From Nitratireductor soli (GTDB taxonomy: Bacteria; Pseudomonadota; Alphaproteobacteria; Rhizobiales; Rhizobiaceae): a DNA stretch of 64,000 nucleotides. The DNA lies in contig NZ_LFVY01000019.1 in NCBI RefSeq assembly GCF_001050155.1, positions 49,196-113,195 of the forward strand, written 5' to 3'. Shown here in pieces: positions 9,210 to 17,856 of this stretch. Under the pieces are notes generated by a model that was not told the DNA's origin, ran no database searches, and saw nothing but the letters and a program-made list of their open reading frames with translations. Within the stretch, counting starts at the first letter, position 1. The number at the start of each line of letters is the position of its first letter. The position numbers were made by a program, and so were the translations under genes.

Positions 9210-9596
9210 ATGACCATCGAGTATCCGAGCAACCCTCAGACGCCGCGCTCCCATCTGCCGTTCAGCCCCGCCACCCGCGTCGGCAACCTGATCTTCGTTT
9301 CCGGACAGGCATCCGTCGACGCGACGGGCAAGATCGTCTCAGACAGCTTCGAGGGCGAACTGCGCCGCTCGATCGAGAACCTGCGCAAGGTGTTGGAAGC
9401 AGCCGGCAGTGATCTCGCCCATGTCGTCCAGACGCGCAACTACGTCCGCGACGACGGTGATCTGGCGGAGTTCAACCGCCTTTATCTTGAATACTTCAAA
9501 CCGCCCTATCCGGCCCGCACCACGCTGTCGCGCTGCCTGGGCGGGCTGCGCTACGAGATCGATTGCATCGCCGTGGTGAACGAGGACCGCGCTTGA
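9210..9596 (+). CDS. RidA/YjgF/YER057c family protein
   Basis: 128 residues, the normal RidA length. FVSGQ (29-33), the catalytic-type arginine R103 in PPYPARTT and E116 in YEIDCIAV are present, which marks the imine/enamine-hydrolysing RidA branch rather than the Arg-less relatives. RidA proteins hydrolyse reactive 2-aminoacrylate and similar enamines released by PLP dehydratases. Its position beside a D-serine-dehydratase-like enzyme and a class III aminotransferase makes such a protective or pathway role likely. RBS GAGGAC; the gene starts 1 bp after the M81 stop. Confidence 0.92.
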   Translation: MTIEYPSNPQTPRSHLPFSPATRVGNLIFVSGQASVDATGKIVSDSFEGELRRSIENLRKVLEAAGSDLAHVVQTRNYVRDDGDLAEFNRLYLEYFKPPYPARTTLSRCLGGLRYEIDCIAVVNEDRA

Positions 9597-9610
9597 GCGG
9601 AAATGCATGA

Positions 9611-9669
9611 CACCAGCCAGTATTCCGTCACACGGAACGAAGTCCAATTTACAACAGAGCGGGGCTGGT
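9611..9669 (+). other. Nested hairpins after the RidA gene
   Basis: Arms CACCAGCC (9611-9618) and GGCTGGTG (9662-9669) enclose a second perfect hairpin TTCCGT-CAC-ACGGAA (9623-9637). There is no T tract, so it is not a standard intrinsic terminator. It could be an mRNA-processing or attenuation structure that separates RidA from the aminotransferase gene. Seen directly in the sequence; the role is inferred. Confidence 0.35.
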
Positions 9670-9736
9670 GCCAGTTACCGTGAGTACGATCAGGAGCATC
9701 GCCTTGTCTATTTCGTCAACGATTGGAAATCCGAAA

Positions 9737-11056
9737 ATGGACTCCAAGAATCTGCTGTCCTTTGAAAAATCGGCAGCGACAATAAAGCACAATTCGCAAT
9801 GGATGTCGGGGGGCGTCAACAGCAATTTCCGATTGAACATATCGCCGACGCCCCTCGTCTTCGAGCGCGGCGAAGGCCCTTATCTCTACGATGTCGATGG
9901 CAACAGGCTGATCGACTATTATCTCGGCATGGGGCCGATGATCCTCGGGCACAATCCGGCCGGGCTGACCGCGGCGGTGAAAGCCCAGATCGACAGCGGC
10001 ATTCTCTTTGCGGGCCAGACGGCGGTAGAGGCGGAGGCCGCGCGCCTGGTGTGCGAGATGGTGCCCTCGGCCGAGCGCATGCGCTTCGGCAGTTCGGGAT
10101 CGGAGGTCGACCAGGCGGCGCTGCGCGTCGCGCGTGCCGCCACCGGCCGGCAGAAGGTGATCAAGTTCGAAGGGCACTATCACGGCTGGTTCGACAACGT
10201 CCTCTGGTCGACAGCCCCGGCGCTCGACGCGGCCGGTCCCTATGAAGCACCGAACGCCATTGCCGGCAGCAAAGGGCAACTTGCCGATACGTCCGACACG
10301 CTGGTCGTCCTGCCGTGGAACGACCTGGATCTGCTGGCCGCACGTCTGGCGAAGGGCGACATCGCCGCGGTCATCATGGAAGCGGCCATGTGCAATGCCG
10401 GTGCGGTGCATCCGGCCGCCGGCTACCTCGAAGGCGTGCGCGAAGCCTGTACCCGCCACGGCACGATCCTGATCTTCGACGAAGTCATCACCGGCTTTCG
10501 CCTGGCGCCGGGAGGGGCCCAGGAACGCTTCGGCGTTTCACCGGACATCTCGACCTTCGGCAAGGCCATCGCCAACGGCTTCCCGGTGGCGGCGATCGCC
10601 GGGCGTGCCGATCTGCTCGACCTGTTCTCGACCGGCGGCGTCGTGCATGGGGGCACCTACAATTCGCAGCCCATCGCCATGGCCGCCACGGTGGCCACAC
10701 TCAAGGCGCTGCAGCCGTCGCTCTATGCGGCGATCGACGTGACCGGGACGCGCCTGATGATGGGCATGCGCGAGATCTTTGCCCGCACCGGCGTCAAGGC
10801 GGTGGTGGAAGGCTTCCCGCAGGTCTTTCACGTTGCCTTCGGTCTCGAAGAGCCGGCCAGCAACTATCGGGATCTGGCGCGCATGGACAAGCAGGCCTAT
10901 GTCGCCTTCACCACGGCGCTGTTGCGGCGTGGCGTGCGCGCGCTCGAGCGCGGCGCCTGGTTCATGTCGAGCGAGCATGACGATGCCGTGATCGGCCAAA
11001 CGCTGAATGTGGTCGAAGACGCGGTCCGCCAGATCAAGGCCGACGGCGTGATCTGA
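9737..11056 (+). CDS. Class III aminotransferase, glutamate-1-semialdehyde 2,1-aminomutase-like
   Basis: 439 residues from the ATG at 9737 (MDSKNLLSFEKS). An in-frame start at 9668 would add 23 residues that precede the family's usual N-terminus. PLP-binding features are GSSGSE (118-123), YHGW near 148-151, D248 in IFDEVITGFR and the Schiff-base lysine K276 in STFGKAIANG. Best matched to GSA-aminomutase-like aminotransferases, a group of amine and amino-acid transaminases usually unrelated to heme synthesis. In this operon it probably transaminates or isomerises an amino acid freed by the M81 enzyme. The substrate is unknown. Confidence 0.88.
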   Translation: MDSKNLLSFEKSAATIKHNSQWMSGGVNSNFRLNISPTPLVFERGEGPYLYDVDGNRLIDYYLGMGPMILGHNPAGLTAAVKAQIDSGILFAGQTAVEAEAARLVCEMVPSAERMRFGSSGSEVDQAALRVARAATGRQKVIKFEGHYHGWFDNVLWSTAPALDAAGPYEAPNAIAGSKGQLADTSDTLVVLPWNDLDLLAARLAKGDIAAVIMEAAMCNAGAVHPAAGYLEGVREACTRHGTILIFDEVITGFRLAPGGAQERFGVSPDISTFGKAIANGFPVAAIAGRADLLDLFSTGGVVHGGTYNSQPIAMAATVATLKALQPSLYAAIDVTGTRLMMGMREIFARTGVKAVVEGFPQVFHVAFGLEEPASNYRDLARMDKQAYVAFTTALLRRGVRALERGAWFMSSEHDDAVIGQTLNVVEDAVRQIKADGVI

Positions 11057-11077
11057 CCGCCTTGCCGGAATGCGCCT

Positions 11078-11109
11078 GCCGGGCAGTGTGACAGGCCGCA
11101 CTGCCCGGC
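11078..11109 (+). terminator. Hairpin, probable terminator/attenuator after the aminotransferase
   Basis: A perfect 11-bp stem, GCCGGGCAGTG (11078-11088) and CACTGCCCGGC (11099-11109), with a 10-nt loop lies just after the aminotransferase stop and 80 bp before the dehydratase start. Only a short ATTT follows, so termination may be partial or factor-dependent. Confidence 0.55.
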
Positions 11110-11189
11110 GGCATTTCCAGATTTCACCTTTCCATATAGGCTGATCACGCGGCAGCCCCTGCGGCTGGGATCGAGACGCCGGAGCCCTC

Positions 11190-13007
11190 ATGAGCGACAA
11201 TACGACGAAACCCCCATTGCGCTCGCGCGCCTGGTTCGACAATCCGGACAACCCCGACATGACGGCGCTCTATCTCGAGCGCTATCTGAATTTCGGCCTG
11301 TCGCAGCGTGAACTGCAATCTGGCCGGCCGATCATCGGCATCGCCCAGACCGGCTCCGACCTGTCACCGTGCAACCGGCACCATCTGGAGCTTGCCAAAC
11401 GCGTGCGCGACGGCATTCGCGAAGCGGGTGGCATCCCTATCGAATTCCCCGTCCACCCGATCCAGGAAACCGGCAAGCGGCCCACGGCCTCGCTCGACCG
11501 CAACCTCGCCTATCTCAGTCTGGTCGAGGTTCTGTACGGCTACCCGCTCGACGGCGTGGTGCTGACCATCGGCTGCGACAAGACCGCGCCTGCCCTGCTC
11601 ATGGCGGCGGCGACGGTCAACATCCCGGCCATCGCATTCTCGGTCGGCCCAATGCTGAACGGCTGGTTCCGCGGTGAACGCATCGGCTCCGGAACGATCG
11701 TCTGGAAAGCGCGCGAGATGATGGCCACCGGTGAGATCGACTATGAGGGCTTCGTCAAGCTCGTCGCCTCGTCCGCCCCCTCGACCGGCTTCTGCAACAC
11801 GATGGGCACGGCGACGACGATGAACACGCTCGCCGAAGCGCTGGGCATGCAATTGCCCGGGTCGGCGGCCATTCCCGCGACCTATCGCGACCGGCAGGAG
11901 ATGGCCTATCGCACGGGATTGCGGATCGTCGACATGGTCCGCGAAGACCTGAAGCCGACCGACGTGATGACCCGCGCGGCCTTCATCAACGCGATCCGCG
12001 TCAACTCGGCCATCGGCGGTTCGACGAACGCGCCGATCCACCTCAACGGCATCGCCCGGCATCTGGGCGTCGAACTCACCATCCAGGACTGGCAGACCTA
12101 TGGCGAGACCGTTCCGCTCCTCGTCAACCTGCAGCCGGCCGGCGAGTATCTGGGCGAGGACTTTTATCACGCCGGCGGCGCTCCGGCCGTCATCAGCCAG
12201 CTCATGTCGGCTGGCTTGATCAACGAGGACGCGCTGACGGTCAACGGCCGCAGCATCGGCGAGAACTGCCGCGGCGCGACGATCGAGGACGAAAGGGTGA
12301 TCCGTCCCTTCGACCGGCCGTTGCAAAAGGATGCCGGCTTCCGGGTCCTGTCCGGCAATCTGTTCCACTCGGCCATCATGAAGCTCTCGGTCGTCTCCGA
12401 CGAGTTCCGCGGCCGGTATTTGTCGAACCCGGACGACCCGATGGCCTTCGAGGGGCGCGCCATCGTCTTCGACGGGCCGGAGGACTATCACGCGCGGATC
12501 GACGATCCGGCGCTGGCCATCGACGAGCATTGCATATTGTTCATGCGCGGCGCCGGGCCGATCGGTTATCCGGGGGCAGCCGAGGTCGTCAACATGCGGG
12601 CGCCGGACTATCTGCTCAAGCGTGGCATTCATTCCCTGCCCTGCGTCGGCGACGGCCGTCAGTCCGGCACCTCCGGCTCGCCGTCAATCCTCAACGCTTC
12701 GCCGGAAGCCGCGGCGGGCGGCGGCCTGGCGCTGCTGAAGATGAACGACCGCGTCCGGATCGACCTCGTGAAGTGCACTGCCGACATGCTGGTCGCCGAT
12801 GCCGAACTGGAAAATCGACGCAAGGATCTGGAAGCTGCCGGCGGCTATCCCTATCCGGCGCACCAGACCCCCTGGCAGGAGATCCAGCGCGGCATCGTCG
12901 GGCAGCTCGAAGCCGGCATGGTGCTTGAGCCGGCCGTCAACTACCGGCGGCTCGCCCAGGGCGGCGCTGACGGAACCATGCCCCCCGTGCCCCGCGACAA
13001 TCATTGA
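11190..13007 (+). CDS. IlvD/Edd family dehydratase, xylonate-dehydratase-like
   Basis: 605 residues with the three cluster cysteines of the family: C61 (SPCNRHH), C129 (GCDKTAPA) and C202 (GFCNTMGTA), and the C-terminal Ser motif region [11 protein letters not shown]. Overall wording ([34 protein letters not shown]) recalls the Caulobacter-type D-xylonate dehydratase branch, which holds a [2Fe-2S] cluster and converts sugar acids to 2-keto-3-deoxy acids. In this island, with peptidase-like and PLP enzymes, a polyhydroxy acid side chain is a possible substrate; that is inference. RBS GGAG with ATG at 11190. It is the last gene of the rightward operon and converges with the next permease. Confidence 0.88.
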   Translation: MSDNTTKPPLRSRAWFDNPDNPDMTALYLERYLNFGLSQRELQSGRPIIGIAQTGSDLSPCNRHHLELAKRVRDGIREAGGIPIEFPVHPIQETGKRPTASLDRNLAYLSLVEVLYGYPLDGVVLTIGCDKTAPALLMAAATVNIPAIAFSVGPMLNGWFRGERIGSGTIVWKAREMMATGEIDYEGFVKLVASSAPSTGFCNTMGTATTMNTLAEALGMQLPGSAAIPATYRDRQEMAYRTGLRIVDMVREDLKPTDVMTRAAFINAIRVNSAIGGSTNAPIHLNGIARHLGVELTIQDWQTYGETVPLLVNLQPAGEYLGEDFYHAGGAPAVISQLMSAGLINEDALTVNGRSIGENCRGATIEDERVIRPFDRPLQKDAGFRVLSGNLFHSAIMKLSVVSDEFRGRYLSNPDDPMAFEGRAIVFDGPEDYHARIDDPALAIDEHCILFMRGAGPIGYPGAAEVVNMRAPDYLLKRGIHSLPCVGDGRQSGTSGSPSILNASPEAAAGGGLALLKMNDRVRIDLVKCTADMLVADAELENRRKDLEAAGGYPYPAHQTPWQEIQRGIVGQLEAGMVLEPAVNYRRLAQGGADGTMPPVPRDNH

Positions 13008-13071
13008 GGCCTTTCGAGCGAGGTGCTGTGCGTCCATTGTCTTCGGCCGCCCGCCGTCGTCAGCGACAGGA

Positions 13072-13797
13072 TCAGGCGGGGGCTTTCTTCCATGCGATTT
13101 CGGACCGGGATCGCGGCCGTTCGTGCAGTGGCGTGAGATACAGTTCCAACGAGCGCAGGGCCAGGATCAAAATGGTGTTGATCGCCAGGTAGATAGCGGC
13201 GACCATGCAGAATACCTGGATCACGGCAAAGGTCTGGCTCATGAGATCCTTGGCGACACCGGTCAGCTCCATCACGGTGATCGTGCTGGCGAGCGAGGTT
13301 GCCTTTAGCGTTACGACAATCTCGTTGCTGTAGGCGGGCAAAGCGCGCCTTGCCGCAATGGGGACGGTAACCAGGAACAGAACCTTCAACGGCGACAGCC
13401 CGAGTGCGCGGGCAGCCTCGATCGCCCCTTTCGGCACCGCCGCCAGGCCTCCGCGCATCACCTCGGCCGTGTAGGCGCCCGTACACAGGCTCATAGCGAT
13501 GACCGCGCAGGCAAAGGGTTCCTTCAGGACGATCCAGGCGGGGCTTTCCCTCAGCCAGGCAAACTGGCTGAGGCCGTAATAGAGCACGAATATCTGGACC
13601 AGTAGCGGCGTGGAGCGGAAGGACAGGACATAGGCCGAGGCGATCATGCGCAAGATCCGCCGCCGCGACGCGCGAGCCCAGGTGGCGATCGCAGCCAGAA
13701 CGAAACCGAGCGGCAATGTGGCAGCCGCCAGGGCAAGCGTGACCCATATGGCGCCTGCCAGCTCGATCAGAACGTGGAGTGCGGTTTCGAAATCCAT
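13072..13797 (-). CDS. Polar amino-acid ABC transporter permease (HisM/OccM type)
   Basis: 241-residue inner-membrane permease of the His/Glu/Gln/Arg/opine family, with about five hydrophobic segments and the EAA loop EAARALGLSPLKVL near residues 145-160. It forms the translocation pathway with the permease encoded 2 bp upstream. It is last in a leftward operon with a binding protein and an M20 peptidase. No matching ATPase gene is present in the cluster. Confidence 0.9.
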   Translation of the reverse strand: MDFETALHVLIELAGAIWVTLALAAATLPLGFVLAAIATWARASRRRILRMIASAYVLSFRSTPLLVQIFVLYYGLSQFAWLRESPAWIVLKEPFACAVIAMSLCTGAYTAEVMRGGLAAVPKGAIEAARALGLSPLKVLFLVTVPIAARRALPAYSNEIVVTLKATSLASTITVMELTGVAKDLMSQTFAVIQVFCMVAAIYLAINTILILALRSLELYLTPLHERPRSRSEIAWKKAPA

Positions 13798-13799
13798 GA

Positions 13800-14510
13800 T
13801 CAGCCCCAGCGCATTCGGTTTTCAGCCGCGACGAACGCCCGCGAGGAAACGGCCACCAGAACGAGGTAGATGACCGCGGCTGCGCCATAGAAGACGAAGG
13901 GCTGTCCCGTCGTGCGCCCGGCGAGCCCGACCACACGCATGAGTTCGGCAAGGGAAATCACCGAAAGCAGTGTCGTTTCCTTGATGGCCATGATCCAGAC
14001 ATTGCCGAGTCCCGGCAGTGCCAGCCGAAACATCTGCGGCATGATCACCAGACAAAGACCCGTAAACGGACGAAGACCGAGGGCGGCAAAAGCCTCGAAC
14101 TGCCCCTCTGGAATGGTGGCATAAGCGCCGCGAAACACCTCGGAACTGTAGGACGCCGAGACGAGGGTGACCGCCATGACGCCGACCGTGAACGCATCCA
14201 CCTCGATATAGCCTGTGTAGCCGAAGCCACGCGCGATCCACATCAGGGCGCCGTTGGTTCCAAAGAACAGCAGGAAAATGACAAGCAGCGGTGGCACGCC
14301 GCGCACGACCGTCGTGTAGACGTTGGCCGCGGCGGCGATCCATCTGTTGCGGCCCAGTTTTGCCAGTGCAAGCCCAAACCCAAGGGCGATGCCCAGAATG
14401 TAGCCCAGGCTGGCGCAAGCCACCGTAACGCCCAGCCCGACCAGGAGCGGCCTCGACCACCCCTGATCTCCCCAGGCCAGGATTTCCAGGAGGGAAGCGT
14501 CCCCAGCCAT
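13800..14510 (-). CDS. Polar amino-acid ABC transporter permease (HisQ/OccQ type)
   Basis: 236 residues, the second permease of the pair, with conserved RGVPPLLVIFLLFFG in the N-terminal half and the EAA-type loop EAFAALGLRPFTGLC. Several long hydrophobic stretches mark it as integral to the inner membrane. It starts 6 bp after the binding-protein stop, and its own stop lies 2 bp from the next permease start, so the three are co-translated. The substrate is probably a basic or opine-like amino acid, judged only from family resemblance. Confidence 0.9.
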   Translation of the reverse strand: MAGDASLLEILAWGDQGWSRPLLVGLGVTVACASLGYILGIALGFGLALAKLGRNRWIAAAANVYTTVVRGVPPLLVIFLLFFGTNGALMWIARGFGYTGYIEVDAFTVGVMAVTLVSASYSSEVFRGAYATIPEGQFEAFAALGLRPFTGLCLVIMPQMFRLALPGLGNVWIMAIKETTLLSVISLAELMRVVGLAGRTTGQPFVFYGAAAVIYLVLVAVSSRAFVAAENRMRWG

Positions 14511-14516
14511 CCGGAA

Positions 14517-15347
14517 TCAGGCTCCGCAGATCTTCGGATCCGCCTTGGTCGAAATGTCGAAGCCGAACCAGTGCTCTGATATGCGCTTGACCTCCCCTTC
14601 CTTCTTCAGCGCGCACAGAGCCACGTCCCATGCCTTGCGCAGTTCATCCGCATCCTTGCGCATCAGGCCGCCGACGCCGACACCCAGGTAGTTGAACTGC
14701 TCGAAATCGAGATTGGGCGACAGAATCTCGATGCCTTGTCCCTGCGAAGAGCCTGTCAGCGCTATCCATGGAGAGCGCCCGGCAAGCGCCGCGTCGAGGC
14801 GACCAGCCAGCAGATCGAGATTGAGGCTGTCCTGGTTGTCGTAGAGCCGAACCGTGACCTCGCCCTCCAGTTCGTTTTCCATGAACCGCTGGCTTTGCGT
14901 GCCGGACTGGACACCGATCGTCTTGCCGATCAGCGCCTTCTTGAGCTCCGTCCAGGAGCTCTTTCCGCTCAGGCCCGAGGACTTGGCGGCAGCGAAATTG
15001 ATGGGGAGGTTGCCATAGCTTTGGGTAAAGGAAAGGCGCTTCTGCCGCTCCGCGGTGATTGATATCCCGCCGACCAGTATGTCGTATTTGCCTTGCTCGA
15101 GCGCCGGGATCTGCCCCTCCCAGGGTTGCGCCGTAAAGCGGCATTTGCGCTCCATCTGCCCGCACACCAGCTTTGCCAGCTCGATGTCGAACCCGGTCAG
15201 CTCTCCCGCGGGCGTCATTGAACTCCACGGCAGGTAGCCGCCATCCGTGCCGATGCGCACTTCGGCCTGCTCCTGAGCCTTGGCCTGCATGCCGAGCAGA
15301 GCTCCAAGCGAGAGCGCCACGAACAATCCCACCAGTCTTCCACGCAT
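14517..15347 (-). CDS. Family 3 ABC solute-binding protein (lysine/arginine/ornithine/opine type)
   Basis: 276 residues from the ATG at 15347, about 8 nt after AAGGGG; an in-frame GTG at 15356 is too close to that ribosome-binding site. It has a signal peptide with hydrophobic core GLFVALSLGALLG and a QAKA cleavage motif. The mature part has GTDGGYLPWS, the signature GFDIELAKLVCGQM, and two cysteine pairs consistent with periplasmic disulfides. It delivers a polar amino acid to the two downstream permeases. It follows the M20 peptidase gene by 27 bp, suggesting that the peptidase opens an N-acylated or dipeptide form of the same ligand. Confidence 0.92.
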   Translation of the reverse strand: MRGRLVGLFVALSLGALLGMQAKAQEQAEVRIGTDGGYLPWSSMTPAGELTGFDIELAKLVCGQMERKCRFTAQPWEGQIPALEQGKYDILVGGISITAERQKRLSFTQSYGNLPINFAAAKSSGLSGKSSWTELKKALIGKTIGVQSGTQSQRFMENELEGEVTVRLYDNQDSLNLDLLAGRLDAALAGRSPWIALTGSSQGQGIEILSPNLDFEQFNYLGVGVGGLMRKDADELRKAWDVALCALKKEGEVKRISEHWFGFDISTKADPKICGA

Positions 15348-15374
15348 GTTTTCCACCCCTTCGTTGTCGTTTGT

Positions 15375-16787
15375 CTACACCCGATAGCGGTCGGGGCCGC
15401 CGTCCGCCCCAAGATCCCAGAACAGCCCGGCCATAACAGCCAGCCCCTCCGTCACCAGCGGCTTGAGAAGATGCTCATCCGGCGCGTGCTGAGAGCAGCC
15501 GGAATAGGAATGCGGCACCCAGACCGTTGGAATGCCCAAGATGTCCGCAAAACAATCGTTCGGCAGCGAGCCGCCGGCATTGGGCAGGATCGTCGGCTCG
15601 ATGCCGGTCGTTTTGCGAACAGATGCTGCCGCCCAGCGCATCAGCGGATGCTCGGGGTCGAGGCGCGTTGCGCCCCAGTCAAGTTCGGTCGATTTCGGCA
15701 CGACGGCGACATTGCCGAAGCCGTTCCCATCGAGATAGGCGCGAATGGTCGGCATGAAGCTGGCCGGATCGCTATCGACCGTGTAGCGAATCTGCAGCCG
15801 TGCCGAAGCGCGCGGGGGAATGGCATTGATCGGCTGTTGCGGCGTGCCTGCCGTCATTGCCAGGACTTCGAGCGCCGTCCAACCGAAGACGCGCTCGGAC
15901 TGCGTCAAGCCAGGCTCCCCCCACCAGGGATCAAGCGCGGGGCCACCATTATCGGCCTCGAGTTCGATCCTGCCGAGCGCGGCGCGCACGCCTGGCGGGA
16001 TGTCGGCCGGCAGAATCCCACGAACGTTGATGCGACCGGTCGCCGACACCAGGCTGGCGATCGCGTTGGCGAGGATGACGGCCGGATTGGCGATCAGACC
16101 TCCCCAATTGCCCGAATGGTGAGCGCCCGCCCGCAGATCACAGACCAGATCGAAATCGACGGTTCCGCGCGTGCCGCCGTCAAGCGTCACACGGTCCCGT
16201 GCAAGGCGGGGACCGTCCGAAGCGATCAACCAATCCGCCTGGAGCTTGGCACGATGTTCGGTGCAGATCCGGTGCAATCCGGCAGAGCCGGTTTCCTCCG
16301 ACGTTTCGATCAGAGCGACCGTATTGAAGCCGAGCGCGCCGCGAGTGGCCAACACCGCCTCCAGCGCGAGCATCACGATGGTATGCTGGCCCTTGTTGTC
16401 CGCCGTGCCGCGGCCATAGATGCGATCGCCTTCGACATCGACGCGCCAGGGATCGCGGCCGTTCGACCATGCCCCCTCCATGCCGGCCACGACGTCGCCA
16501 TGTCCGTAGACGAGCAAGGTCGGCAGATCATCGGCTTCATGGCGGCGCGCGATCAACAACGGGCCACCCGAAGCGTCCGGATTGTCAAGGATCTCGCCGG
16601 CGAAGCCAAGCTGTGCAAAATCCTCTTTCATCTCGCGCACATAGCGCCAGCAATCGGGACGCCGTGCCGGGTTCTGGCTTTCGGTCGCAATGGCCACGCG
16701 ACGGGTCAGGTCGGCCAGGAAACGGCCACCGGTCGAATAGGCGGTTGCGGTGTTGCTTGCTTGATCCCGAGACATAATCCTGCTCAC
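15375..16787 (-). CDS. M20 family metallopeptidase (ArgE/DapE/CPG2-like)
   Basis: 470 residues with the di-zinc set of M20 enzymes: H96 and D98 (YGHGDVV), bridging D130 (GRGTADNKGQ), catalytic E164-E165 (TSEETGS), D191 (ASDGP) and a late histidine in PHSYSGCSQHAPDE. A dimerisation (lid) domain lies between about 195 and 330. No signal peptide, hence a cytosolic amidohydrolase or dipeptidase. It may start at the ATG at 16787 or at 16775. It heads the leftward operon with the amino-acid importer and is divergent from a LysR gene 91 bp away, the classic arrangement for LysR control. Confidence 0.92.
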   Translation of the reverse strand: MSRIMSRDQASNTATAYSTGGRFLADLTRRVAIATESQNPARRPDCWRYVREMKEDFAQLGFAGEILDNPDASGGPLLIARRHEADDLPTLLVYGHGDVVAGMEGAWSNGRDPWRVDVEGDRIYGRGTADNKGQHTIVMLALEAVLATRGALGFNTVALIETSEETGSAGLHRICTEHRAKLQADWLIASDGPRLARDRVTLDGGTRGTVDFDLVCDLRAGAHHSGNWGGLIANPAVILANAIASLVSATGRINVRGILPADIPPGVRAALGRIELEADNGGPALDPWWGEPGLTQSERVFGWTALEVLAMTAGTPQQPINAIPPRASARLQIRYTVDSDPASFMPTIRAYLDGNGFGNVAVVPKSTELDWGATRLDPEHPLMRWAAASVRKTTGIEPTILPNAGGSLPNDCFADILGIPTVWVPHSYSGCSQHAPDEHLLKPLVTEGLAVMAGLFWDLGADGGPDRYRV

Positions 16788-16878
16788 TCATTGCCTTGAC
16801 AAGACGATGTCACAGGGAAGAATGTGCGTGCAAACCAATATTCCTCTTGGTCAGCATCAAATGGATTGAGTCTTATCG
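16788..16878. promoter_or_regulatory. Divergent M20 / LysR control region
   Basis: The 91-bp gap between the divergent peptidase and LysR genes must hold both promoters and the regulator's binding site. It is AT-richer than its flanks, and AAACCAATATTCCTCTTGG (16833-16851) contains the only candidate T-N11-A-like region noticed. Boxes were not assigned with confidence. Confidence 0.4.
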
Positions 16879-17796
16879 ATGGTGCGTCATCTACCACCGC
16901 TGCCTGCGTTGCGTGCATTCGAGGCCGCGGCGCGCCATCTCAGCTTCGCCCGGGCCGGTGGTGAACTCGGCGTGACGCCGGGCGCCGTCAGCCACCAGAT
17001 GAAGCAGCTCGAGAAGTGGGTCGGCGGGCCGTTGTTCGAACGACGCGCCAATGGCGTGTGCCTGACCGAAACCGGCCGCGTCTTCTCAACGCGTCTGCGG
17101 GCCATCTTTGATCAGCTTACCGCCGTGAGCGTGGCGGCGCGGGTGCCCGGCGGGTTGAGCGCGGTCACCGTGCGATGCCAGTTTTCGCTCGCAACCAAAT
17201 GGCTCACGCCGCGCATCAGGAGGTTTCGGGAGGCCCACCCGGATATCTCCGTCGCCATCATGGCCCTGCCGCACCGCTGGAGCGCCAACGAACCCGATCC
17301 CGATCTTGCGATCTACCATGGTCGCGGCACAATTCCGGGCGTGCGCCAGGACACGCTCGTCAACGGCAGCCTGATCGTCGTCGGCACTCCCGCGCTTACA
17401 GCGACCCTGCCGCCCGCGCCGACGCCCGCAGACTTGCTATCGAGGCCGCTCCTCAAGATGGATTTTACCGAACCTGGCTGGCACGACGAAGGGTGGGAGG
17501 CGTGGTTTGCCGCGACCGGTTTCGGACATCTCGAACTCCGTTCGACCTTGTCCTTCAACCTGGTTCATCTGGCCATCGACGCCTGTCTGGCCGGCGCAGG
17601 CTTTGCATTGGTGCCCGACTTCCTGGTCGAAACGGAGCTTGATGCCGGCCGCCTGGTCGATGCATTCGGCATCTCACTGCCGATCAGGCAGCCATACGTG
17701 ATCATGACGCCGGAAGCCAGCCTGGCGCGATCGGAGGTCGCGGTCCTGCGAAGCTGGCTTCTCGACGAAGGGCTGACGACAACGCGCACAAGGTGA
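16879..17796 (+). CDS. LysR family transcriptional regulator (GcvA-like subgroup)
   Basis: 305 residues. The N-terminal winged helix reads LPALRAFEAAARHLSFARAGGELGVTPGAVSHQMKQLE, the characteristic GcvA/AmpR-type wording, followed by the linker helix and a two-lobe effector-binding domain to the C-terminus. It probably regulates the divergent M20 peptidase/amino-acid importer operon in response to the substrate or its amino-acid product. The ATG at 16879 matches the family's usual start (MVRHLPPLPALRAF). Confidence 0.92.
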   Translation: MVRHLPPLPALRAFEAAARHLSFARAGGELGVTPGAVSHQMKQLEKWVGGPLFERRANGVCLTETGRVFSTRLRAIFDQLTAVSVAARVPGGLSAVTVRCQFSLATKWLTPRIRRFREAHPDISVAIMALPHRWSANEPDPDLAIYHGRGTIPGVRQDTLVNGSLIVVGTPALTATLPPAPTPADLLSRPLLKMDFTEPGWHDEGWEAWFAATGFGHLELRSTLSFNLVHLAIDACLAGAGFALVPDFLVETELDAGRLVDAFGISLPIRQPYVIMTPEASLARSEVAVLRSWLLDEGLTTTRTR

Positions 17797-17856
17797 CAGC
17801 CCACGGATGCCATCGCTCGGAGGCTTGATTGCGAAGATCAACCCCTACCCTCTCCG

